A stretch of 14,744 nucleotides of DNA. It comes from Nitrospinota bacterium. GTDB taxonomy: Bacteria > Tectomicrobia > Entotheonellia > J063. The notes beneath the pieces are model-generated. The model was not told where the DNA came from, did not search any database, and saw nothing but the letters and a program-made list of their open reading frames with translations. Below are positions 6,747 through 13,219 of this stretch, piece after piece. Made by a program: the position numbers and the translations under genes. Location: contig RFHZ01000898.1 in the NCBI GenBank assembly GCA_003696125.1, positions 1 through 14,744 on the forward strand, read 5' to 3'. Position 1 is the first letter of the stretch. The number at the start of each line of letters is the position of its first letter.

Positions 6747-7322
6747 CTAGCGAGGAGCTAAGGCAAACTGGTTTGCATATTCTAGGGTTCCCGTGTTGGT
6801 GAAGAGCGGATTTTCGGCGACACTCAGGGCATGCCGTTGCAGATAGAGGAAGCGTTTGAAGCGCTCTTCTCCGCTAAACCGGGCCGTATAAGGGGTGGTG
6901 GGAAGCTGGTACACGTCTTTCAGGGGTGGTTGAGTATGGTACCAGAACGCGTAGTACCCCCCTAACGCCATGAGTAACAGGAGGGCAAAGAGCAGGCCAT
7001 AGGCTGGACGGAGCCAGGGGAAAGCGGGGTAGCGGAGTCTCTGCGTACCGAACCTCGGCCAGAACCGGTTCTGAGCGATCTCCTGGGTGTATCCTTTCTC
7101 TTTGATCCGCAGGCGTACCCGTTCCAGTATGGAGAGGGATGAGAAGGAAGGATCGTGACGAAAAGCCTCCTGTAAAAGCTGCTGCACCATCTCCATCTCT
7201 TGGTACTGTTCCTGACAGAAGGGGCAGCATGAGAGGTGCGTTTTGATCTGTCTCAACTCCTCTGCTGTCAGCTCTCCATCGAGCATGCCAGAGAGTAGTT
7301 CTGCGTATTCTCGGCAGTTCAT
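6747..7322 (-). CDS. Zinc-finger anti-sigma factor, membrane-anchored
   Basis: A 191-residue protein. The N-terminus is a zinc anti-sigma (ZAS) domain: Cys3, then H29-x3-C33-x2-C36 (THLSCCPFC), after the typical CREYxxLLSGMLDGEL helix. A linker leads to one membrane span (about 107-127), and about 60 residues follow outside the membrane. The cytoplasmic ZAS domain should hold the sigma factor encoded just upstream, and the outer part is placed to meet the RseB-like protein encoded just downstream. I start it at ATG 7322, because AGGAGGAGG lies directly upstream and ZAS proteins begin with this segment; the ATG at 7376 would add an 18-residue extension of no known kind. The ZAS fold differs from classic RseA, which lacks this zinc motif. 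Confidence 0.9.
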   Translation of the reverse strand: MNCREYAELLSGMLDGELTAEELRQIKTHLSCCPFCQEQYQEMEMVQQLLQEAFRHDPSFSSLSILERVRLRIKEKGYTQEIAQNRFWPRFGTQRLRYPAFPWLRPAYGLLFALLLLMALGGYYAFWYHTQPPLKDVYQLPTTPYTARFSGEERFKRFLYLQRHALSVAENPLFTNTGTLEYANQFALAPR

Positions 7323-7379
7323 ACCTCCTCCTCTGTCCTTCCCTTTGCAGATAAAGGAAAACGTTTTTCTCCTCATCCA

Positions 7380-8006
7380 TCACCGCTGTTGCTGTTCACT
7401 CTCCGTCTCCACGTACTGTCGCATCAGCGCTTGCAAGGATCGACGAGCCCGGAAAAGGCGGGTGCGGACCGTTCCCAGAGGCCAGTCCATGATCTCGGCG
7501 ATCTCCTGATAGGAGTGCCCCAGCAGATCACGCAGGATGACCACGGTTTTATCCTCTGGTGTAAGACAATCGAGTGCCTCTTGCAGTTTTTGTACCATCT
7601 CCTTGCGGGAAAGATTCACCTCGGGCGTTGCCGTCGCAAGCGAAAGTCTCCGCTCAATCTGCTGGAGATACGTCTGTTCTTCATCCGCCGGCATGCCATC
7701 CCAGGAGAGAAATTCCCGCTTCGGCTTGAAATAGTCGAGACAGGTATTGACCGCCAAACGGTACAACCAGGTAGAGAAACGGGCCTTCCGTTGAAAGCTC
7801 TTGATCATATAAAAGGCTTTCAGGAAGATGTCCTGCACAAGGTCTTCTACCACCTCTTCCTGCCCGACGATGCGATAAACTAATCGCGATATCGGCTTTT
7901 GATAGCGCAAGACGAGAATTTCAAACGCACTCAAATCACCCTTCTGACATCGCTGTACGAGGGGGAGATCGGCATCCACGCTGCTGTTTCCCTCACTGAG
8001 CCCCAC
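7380..8006 (-). CDS. ECF-type RNA polymerase sigma factor (RpoE-like)
   Basis: A 208-residue extracytoplasmic-function sigma factor. Sigma region 2 spans about 26-95, with DLVQDIFLKAF (55-65) for core binding and FSTWLYRLAVNTCLDYFK (77-94) for -10 recognition and melting. Region 4 spans about 138-195, with LTPEDKTVVILRDLLGHSYQEIA and the DNA-binding helix PLGTVRTRLFRARRSL. The linker is somewhat long and acidic. It is followed by a zinc anti-sigma gene, the usual partner arrangement. The start given is GTG 8006, but it has no clear ribosome binding site; a GTG at 7979 has GAGGGA about nine bases upstream and would give a 199-residue protein with both domains intact. Target promoters cannot be read from this window, and no clear self-regulated promoter was found. 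Confidence 0.93.
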   Translation of the reverse strand: MGLSEGNSSVDADLPLVQRCQKGDLSAFEILVLRYQKPISRLVYRIVGQEEVVEDLVQDIFLKAFYMIKSFQRKARFSTWLYRLAVNTCLDYFKPKREFLSWDGMPADEEQTYLQQIERRLSLATATPEVNLSRKEMVQKLQEALDCLTPEDKTVVILRDLLGHSYQEIAEIMDWPLGTVRTRLFRARRSLQALMRQYVETESEQQQR

Positions 8007-8059
8007 CTGCAGGGGCCTGCCTTACCGTTTCCTGCTACTCCAGAAAAGGCGCTTTCGCT

Positions 8060-8551
8060 TTACTCTTCCTCCAGCCGGAAGTCTTCTGGCCGGAGATTGT
8101 CCAGCCAGTTCTGCAGTTCTTCTCGCTCCCGGCCCTCGGCCTGCACACTGCGCAGCCCGATTTCCTCGGCATCCTTGAGGACCCCATCCACGACGTAAAT
8201 CGGTACCTGGGCTTTCAACGCCAGCACGATACCGTCACTGGGACGGGCATCGGCAACGATCACCGTACCGTTGGTGTGCATATAGATGTTGGCATAATAG
8301 GTTTCATCCTGAAGCGAGTCGATGACGACGCGGTCAACACTCACCTGTAAGCCATCGAGAACGTTTTTGAAGAGATCATAGATCATCGGTCGCGGAGAGG
8401 CATACCGGTTGAGTTCCCGAAAGATGGCGAGGGCTTCGGCAATACCGATAAGGAGTGGAAGGGCTTTCTTCCCCGTGTCGTCGATCAGTGTAATCACCGC
8501 TGCGCCTTTAGATTGATCAAACACCACCATACCGATTTTCATCTTTTCCAT
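8060..8551 (-). CDS. Bifunctional nuclease domain protein (BFN, DUF151)
   Basis: A 163-residue protein made almost entirely of the bifunctional nuclease domain (about 5-132): MKIGMVVFDQ opening, LPLLIGIAEALAI (31-43), RPMIYDLFKNVL (54-65), the YYANIYM strand and the diagnostic DARPSDGIVLALKAQVPIYV (101-120). Plant and bacterial members have been described as having both DNase and RNase activity; the natural substrate is unclear. The acidic tail after 133 is short and there is no UvrB/UvrC (UVR) motif as found in longer members. It lies 53 bases before the ECF sigma gene on the same strand, with no terminator between, so it is probably the first gene of the regulatory operon or follows the NHL gene in it. 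Ribosome binding site is weak (GGGATCAGG). Confidence 0.92.
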   Translation of the reverse strand: MEKMKIGMVVFDQSKGAAVITLIDDTGKKALPLLIGIAEALAIFRELNRYASPRPMIYDLFKNVLDGLQVSVDRVVIDSLQDETYYANIYMHTNGTVIVADARPSDGIVLALKAQVPIYVVDGVLKDAEEIGLRSVQAEGREREELQNWLDNLRPEDFRLEEE

Positions 8552-8641
8552 AACCTGATCCCTTTGCTGAAATCTCTGCCAGCGATGTCCGTCTCAGTAA
8601 TGCCCATTTCCCCTGCCCGGCGATATCCCCTCTCCTCCTGC

Positions 8642-9667
8642 TCAAGGAAGAGGCCGACCGATAATCCCGAGGGGAAGCCTGTAAACCGAAGCCGTATCCA
8701 CGACGATCATATTCCCGATACCGTCTAAGGCCAAACCGACGAGGTTTAGGCCGCTAAGCACGTGTTCAACCTCTTGGGTCGGCGAGATTTTGATGATCCC
8801 GGATTGTCCCTGATAGTAAGCGACAACGTAAAGGTTTCCCTCGATGTCAAAAGCCATCCCCTGGGGCCGCCCCAGATCGGTGAAGAAGATCTCGACATCA
8901 CCATCAGGCGAAAGGCGGTAGATGGGGTCATAGCCGCACATGGTAGGACTGGTGACGTAGAGATACCCCTGCTGGTCAAAGGCGAGATGGAAGGCGGCCA
9001 CGCTGGGCTCAATGGTGGCAAAAGGATAACAGATCCCCTCCCGCGTGATCCGGTAGATGGTGCCATTGCGATCGCCGACATAGAGGTGTTCTTCCTGGTC
9101 AAAGGCCACCCCGGTTGCCACACCGAGATTGGTGCAAAAGGTGGTTACTTTCCCGCTGGGAGAAACCCGGTACACCGTGCCGTTGTACCGGCTGGTGACG
9201 TACAGGTCACCCTGCCGATCAAAAGCCAGGCCAGACGGATTGATGATGTCAGAGACAAAGGGCTCCACCACTCCGGCAGGAGTGATCCGGTAGATCGATA
9301 CCGGGACCTTTTGTCCCCGCGTCCCGCTCAGGGTAACGTAGATATTGCCGCTCGCATCCAGGGCAGGATTGCAGACAGGATGAAGATTGGTGGCCAGGCG
9401 GGTCCCTACTTCGAAGTAGACCGGATTGCTGGTCTCGCCATCCACCACCATCCTGACCGGACCGGATTGGGCCTGACGAGGAATGGGCGCAATCACATAG
9501 GAGGGAGTGGCCACCGTGATACGAGTCGGATGATCACCGAAGTAGAGGAAGCTCTGGGAAAAGTTTTGGGTATCAAAACCCGTGCATTCCACGTACACTT
9601 TTCCCCCCTCGATGCCTGCCCGAGGGCTGATCCGATGAATAACGAGATTCCCTGCCCCTTTATCCAT
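8642..9667 (-). CDS. IPT/TIG and NHL-repeat beta-propeller protein
   Basis: A 341-residue protein from ATG 9667. Residues about 8-86 form an IPT/TIG immunoglobulin-like domain (ISPRAGIEGGKVYVECTGF, then YFGDHPTRITVATPSYVIAPIP). Residues about 100-332 contain about six NHL/SMP-30-like blades, seen as repeated GLAFDRQGDLYVTSR, GVAFDQEEHLYVGDR, HLAFDQQGYLYVTSP and GMAFDIEGNLYVVAY segments alternating with IYRITPxG-like strands. Such propellers bind proteins or small ligands; function is unknown. No signal peptide or membrane span is visible, unusual because TIG-NHL proteins are often exported. The in-frame TTG at 9733 lies inside the -10 element. The ATG at 9718 sits at the expected transcription start and would need leaderless translation, so 9667 is preferred although its ribosome binding site is weak. 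Confidence 0.8.
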   Translation of the reverse strand: MDKGAGNLVIHRISPRAGIEGGKVYVECTGFDTQNFSQSFLYFGDHPTRITVATPSYVIAPIPRQAQSGPVRMVVDGETSNPVYFEVGTRLATNLHPVCNPALDASGNIYVTLSGTRGQKVPVSIYRITPAGVVEPFVSDIINPSGLAFDRQGDLYVTSRYNGTVYRVSPSGKVTTFCTNLGVATGVAFDQEEHLYVGDRNGTIYRITREGICYPFATIEPSVAAFHLAFDQQGYLYVTSPTMCGYDPIYRLSPDGDVEIFFTDLGRPQGMAFDIEGNLYVVAYYQGQSGIIKISPTQEVEHVLSGLNLVGLALDGIGNMIVVDTASVYRLPLGIIGRPLP

Positions 9668-9723
9668 AGACGACTCATCTGCTTGCTTACAAGGCTTGGA
9701 AGAAAACCGCTCTGTCATTAAAT

Positions 9724-9752
9724 ATATTAACAATTGCGTCAGGGTTTGTCAA
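9724..9752 (-). promoter_or_regulatory. Strong sigma70-type promoter for the NHL gene
   Basis: Read on the minus strand, a perfect TTGACA -35 (9752-9747) is followed by exactly 17 bases and TAATAT (9729-9724), four of six matches to TATAAT in an A/T-rich run. The predicted transcription start is near 9717. This rules out the upstream TTG codon at 9733 as a start and argues for translation from 9667, with a leader of about 50 bases. No terminator is seen before the nuclease and sigma genes, so the same promoter may serve them too. Confidence 0.8.
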
Positions 9753-9803
9753 AACTGTTTTCCGCCTATCCTTCTCCCAGACCCGAATAGATACGTGAGT
9801 TCT

Positions 9804-9822
9804 GGGAGCTTGTTTCGCTCCC
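9804..9822. promoter_or_regulatory. Dyad over the -35 region of the M1 peptidase promoter
   Basis: GGGAGC (9804-9809) and GCTCCC (9817-9822) form a perfect six-base inverted repeat with a seven-base centre. The centre coincides almost exactly with the predicted -35 box at 9810-9815. A protein binding here would block RNA polymerase, so it is a candidate operator; no regulator is identified. It lacks a following T-tract, so it is not a terminator. Confidence 0.35.
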
Positions 9823-9838
9823 CTGTACACGGTATAAT
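9810..9838 (+). promoter_or_regulatory. Promoter for the M1 peptidase operon
   Basis: A perfect TATAAT -10 box (9833-9838) lies 17 bases after TTGTTT (9810-9815), a -35 with only the TTG part matching. Transcription would start near 9845, giving a leader of about 43 bases before the ATG at 9888. The -10 box contains an in-frame ATG (9837), which therefore cannot be the start of the peptidase. It is divergent from the NHL promoter, with 57 bases between the two -35 boxes. Confidence 0.65.
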
Positions 9839-9887
9839 GCGGAAGCAAAAAGGCAAAGGGTTAGTAGCGGCAGAGATGGGAGAGACC

Positions 9888-11984
9888 ATGATCTGGTTTT
9901 TGCTTTTCCTCCTGGTAGCCAGCACCGGATACGGAGCGCAGATCGTTCATCATGATATCGAGGCCAGGATCGACCCCCCGCAGCACTCTATCGCGGTGAC
10001 CGACGTGATCACCATCCATATCGACGCTCAACAGGGAAAATTCGACTCTTTCGGCTTCTTCCTCAACCGGAACCTGAAGCTGATCACAGTCTCATCGCTC
10101 GATACCCCCCTCCATCTCGAGGTGGAGGAAGAGGGTGAAGAGAGGAGCGAGGAAGCAAGATATTACCGCCTGGTCCCCCGAGAACCCATCCCTCCTGGAC
10201 TGGACAGGTTACGGGTGCGCCTGGTCTATCGAGGCATGATCTATAATCCGCTCCGCCCCCCTGCCTCCGACTATGCCCAGAGTTTTGCCCAGACCACCGG
10301 CCTCATCGATGCCCGGGGCACCTACCTGAGCGGCTCGACCTTCTGGGTCCCGCAACGACCAGGAGACCTCGTTACCTTTACCCTGCGCACCCTCCTCCCC
10401 CCGGGGTACACCTCGGTCAGCCAGGGGAAACGAACCAGAGAGGAGATCAAGGAGGGGATGGTGCAGACAGAATGGTCATGCCCCTTCCCGCAGGAAGAGA
10501 TCTTCTTGATCGCCGGCAGGTATGTGGTGACCAAAGAACGATACGGGGACATAGACATCATGACCTTTCTCTACCGGCCTGATCCACAAATCATCGCCAC
10601 CTATGTGCCGGCGACCAGGCGCTACCTGGATCTGTACACCCGCCTGATCGGTCCCTATCCCTATCAGAAATTCGCCCTGGTGGAGAACTTCTGGCAGACC
10701 GGTTTCGGGATGCCTTCCTTTACCCTGCTCGGAGACCAGGTGATCCGGCTCCCCTTTATCGTCCATACCTCGTACGGCCATGAGATCCTCCACAACTGGT
10801 GGGGGAATAGTGTGTACGTGGATTGGGAAAAGGGGAACTGGAGCGAAGGCCTGACCACCTATGGGGCCGACTATCTCTACAAGGAGAGACAGGGACCTGA
10901 GGCGGCACGGGAGTACCGGCGTGGACTCTTACGAGACTACCTCAATTACGTCCACCAGGGGAAGGATTTTCCCCTGACCGCTTTCCGTTCCCGCTACTCC
11001 TTTGCCTCACGGGCGGTCGGCTACGGCAAGGCGGCCATGGTGTTCCACATGCTCCGACGCCTGGTGGGAGAGGAGGCCTTCTGGGCTTCTCTGCAACGAT
11101 TTTATCGCGATTTCCGTTTCCGGGTGGCATCCTGGGATGATCTCTTCTCCTCCTTTAGCACGGTTAGCGGGAAGGATCTGCGGGCCTTTCAGAGGCAATG
11201 GATCGATCAGGCCGGTGCGCCTTTTATCTCCCTGGATACGGTACGACTCCGAGGAAAGCAGAAACCCTACCGGCTCGAGGTGGTCATCCGCCAGTCTCCC
11301 CCCTACACCGTCCAGGTCCCGGTGCATATCGTGACCGAAGAGGGGACTCTGATCCAGGAGGTCGTGCTAAGAGACTCACGCAACCGCTTCCAGTTTTCCC
11401 TGGACCAGAAACCGCTACGGGTGCAGGTCGATCCAGACTTTGCCGTCTTCCGCAGGCTGCACCGGGCAGAGATCCCCCCTACCCTCAGCCAGACCCTGGG
11501 AGCCGAGTCGGTGCTGATCGTGGTGCCGACCCAGGGGGATCCGGCCCTGCTCCGGGCCTACCAGGCCCTGGTCACGCAGTGGGAAAAGAGGCGAAAGCAT
11601 CGGGTGATCAAGGAGAACGAGTTTACCCCTGCCCTGGCTGCCCATAGTAGCGTCTGGCTGTTGGGACAGGTCGAGGTTAGAGGTTTTGGGAGGCGCATGC
11701 TACAGGAACAGGTGATACTCTCCCCTGATGCCCTGGGCATTGGGGGGGCCATGTACGATCTACGCCGGCATTCCTTTGTCCTTACCGTCTCTCATCCCCA
11801 GGATCCTGAGCTTACCGTGAACTGGCTCCTCACCCGGGATCCCCGCATGGTGGAGACCATGGCACGCAAGATCGTTCACTATGGAAAGTACAGCTACCTC
11901 GTCTTTGCCGGAGATAGGGTCATCGATAAGGGGGTCTGGCCTGTGCTGTCGAGTCCGATGCAACGGGAGGTGTCATGGGAGTAA
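9888..11984 (+). CDS. Exported M1-family zinc metallopeptidase (aminopeptidase-like)
   Basis: A 698-residue protein with an N-terminal signal peptide (1-17, ending GYGA) and the M1 peptidase architecture. An N-terminal beta domain covers about 18-215. The zinc site HEILH (298-302) is followed by NWWGN and the third ligand Glu320 in WSEGLTTY. Tyr379 in VGYGKAAMVFHML matches the usual catalytic tyrosine. The spacing from HExxH to the ligand Glu is 17 rather than 18 residues, and the GxMEN substrate-anchoring motif is replaced by GFGMPS (272-277), so strict aminopeptidase activity is uncertain. A beta domain follows (about 445-510), then a C-terminal region (about 520-698) ending in KIVHYGKYSYLVF. 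The start has GGGAG five bases upstream; the in-frame ATG at 9837 lies in the promoter. Its end overlaps the M28 gene by ten bases. Confidence 0.9.
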   Translation: MIWFLLFLLVASTGYGAQIVHHDIEARIDPPQHSIAVTDVITIHIDAQQGKFDSFGFFLNRNLKLITVSSLDTPLHLEVEEEGEERSEEARYYRLVPREPIPPGLDRLRVRLVYRGMIYNPLRPPASDYAQSFAQTTGLIDARGTYLSGSTFWVPQRPGDLVTFTLRTLLPPGYTSVSQGKRTREEIKEGMVQTEWSCPFPQEEIFLIAGRYVVTKERYGDIDIMTFLYRPDPQIIATYVPATRRYLDLYTRLIGPYPYQKFALVENFWQTGFGMPSFTLLGDQVIRLPFIVHTSYGHEILHNWWGNSVYVDWEKGNWSEGLTTYGADYLYKERQGPEAAREYRRGLLRDYLNYVHQGKDFPLTAFRSRYSFASRAVGYGKAAMVFHMLRRLVGEEAFWASLQRFYRDFRFRVASWDDLFSSFSTVSGKDLRAFQRQWIDQAGAPFISLDTVRLRGKQKPYRLEVVIRQSPPYTVQVPVHIVTEEGTLIQEVVLRDSRNRFQFSLDQKPLRVQVDPDFAVFRRLHRAEIPPTLSQTLGAESVLIVVPTQGDPALLRAYQALVTQWEKRRKHRVIKENEFTPALAAHSSVWLLGQVEVRGFGRRMLQEQVILSPDALGIGGAMYDLRRHSFVLTVSHPQDPELTVNWLLTRDPRMVETMARKIVHYGKYSYLVFAGDRVIDKGVWPVLSSPMQREVSWE

Positions 11985-13210
11985 TCGTCGTTCTCCTGCT
12001 CCTCCTGCACCCGGCAACCCTCCTCTGGGCCCAGCCCCAGATGCTGGTAGAAAATCTGGAGCGGCATGTCCGCTACCTCACGGCTCCAGAACGGGAAGGG
12101 AGAGGGCCGGGCACGGCCGGACTCGATGCGGCTGCTCAGTATATTGCCGACCAGTTTTCCCGCCTGGGCCTCCGGCCGGGGGGAGAAGAGGGGAGCTATT
12201 TCCAACCCTTCATGGCTCAGGTAGGAGCGAAACAGATCCGGTTAAGGAACGTGATCGCTTACCTGCAGGGACAGGACCCTGCCCTCAGCCATGCCCCACT
12301 GATCATCGGTGCACACTACGATCACCTCGGGTACGGCGAGTACGGCTCAAAGGCCGACTCCCCTCCCCAACTCCACCCTGGGGCCGATGATAATGCCTCC
12401 GGGGTGGCGGTCATGCTAGAGATGGCTCGACAATTTGCTTTGCAGAAGACCCCTCCTCGACGATCCCTCCTCTTTATCGCCTTTAGCGGTGAAGAGTTGC
12501 GGCTGCTCGGGAGCTCGTACTATGTCCAGCACCCGGTGATGCCCCTGGAGCAGAGCATGGCCATGCTCAACCTCGACATGGTGGGAAGAATGGAGGGAGG
12601 AAAGCTGATCGTCTTTGGAGCCGGTACCGCCCGCGAGTGGCCCCATATACTCCGGGGAGTCAATTCTTCATTTCACTTCGAGCTCGCCCTGAACCTGGAA
12701 GAGTCTGGGGCCTCAGACCAGGCACCGTTTTACCAGAAAGGGATGCCGGTACTCCACTTTTTCACCGGGGCCTACCCTGAACACCATACCCCGGCAGACA
12801 CCTGGGAGCGACTCCGGTATGACGGCATGGCCCGCCTGACCGCTTACCTCTTTGCCCTCGCCACCTACCTGGCCGAGCGTGAATCCCCCTTAACCTTTCA
12901 GCAGGTCCCCTCCCTGCACCGGGAGAAGGGGACAGGTACCCCAAAGAGACGGGCCTGGCTGGGCATTATTCCCGATTTTACCCCGGTGACCGGGGGCATG
13001 CGTATTCAAGGGACAATGGCAGGGAGCCCGGCCGAGGCGGCGGGTTTAGCCAGAGGGGATATCCTGTTCGAGGTTGGCGGGAAGAGGATCGAGAATATCG
13101 CCGATCTGGCTGCTGTCTTGCAGAGACATGCCCCGGGAGATCGGATCCGGGTAAGATATCGACGGGCAGGAAGAGAGAGAGAAGTGTTGGTGAAGCTGGG
13201 AAAACGATAG
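11975..13210 (+). CDS. Exported M28-family zinc peptidase with C-terminal PDZ domain
   Basis: A 411-residue exported protein: signal peptide 1-19 (ending LLWA before QPQ), M28 catalytic domain about 23-305, PDZ domain about 326-411. The two-zinc centre is complete: H114-Y-D116-H in GAHYDH, Asp138/139 in PGADDNASG, the Glu173-Glu174 pair in FSGEEL (general base and ligand), Asp201 in LNLDMVG and His270/271 in PEHHTPAD. M28 peptidases remove N-terminal residues or cleave other small substrates. The PDZ domain shows LGI, the GSPAEAAGLARGDIL core and a KRIENIADL strand, and probably binds substrate C-termini or a partner. The start is ATG inside the end of the M1 gene, with CGGGAGG upstream, so the two are translationally coupled. 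Nothing essential is missing. Confidence 0.94.
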   Translation: MGVIVVLLLLLHPATLLWAQPQMLVENLERHVRYLTAPEREGRGPGTAGLDAAAQYIADQFSRLGLRPGGEEGSYFQPFMAQVGAKQIRLRNVIAYLQGQDPALSHAPLIIGAHYDHLGYGEYGSKADSPPQLHPGADDNASGVAVMLEMARQFALQKTPPRRSLLFIAFSGEELRLLGSSYYVQHPVMPLEQSMAMLNLDMVGRMEGGKLIVFGAGTAREWPHILRGVNSSFHFELALNLEESGASDQAPFYQKGMPVLHFFTGAYPEHHTPADTWERLRYDGMARLTAYLFALATYLAERESPLTFQQVPSLHREKGTGTPKRRAWLGIIPDFTPVTGGMRIQGTMAGSPAEAAGLARGDILFEVGGKRIENIADLAAVLQRHAPGDRIRVRYRRAGREREVLVKLGKR

Positions 13211-13219
13211 AAGAGGGTA

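Noticed and set aside
7323-7376. 18-residue N-terminal extension of the anti-sigma factor
   Set aside because: The downstream ATG has an AGGAGGAGG site and starts exactly where zinc anti-sigma domains normally begin.
8552-8641. Self-regulated ECF promoter upstream of the nuclease gene
   Set aside because: A GGAAAT-like element occurs but no matching -10 at the right spacing; too weak to call.
8762-9721. 319-codon plus-strand open frame
   Set aside because: Mirror of the NHL-repeat gene; the apparent internal repetition is the propeller repeat read on the wrong strand.
9804-9822. Hairpin GGGAGC/GCTCCC as a terminator
   Set aside because: The stem is only six bases, no T-tract follows, and it lies inside a promoter; listed as a possible operator instead.
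9696-9887. N-terminal extension of the M1 peptidase to 9696, or a start at ATG 9837
   Set aside because: The extension runs through the predicted promoter, and the ATG at 9837 is part of the TATAAT box; ATG 9888 has a proper GGGAG site and begins the signal peptide.
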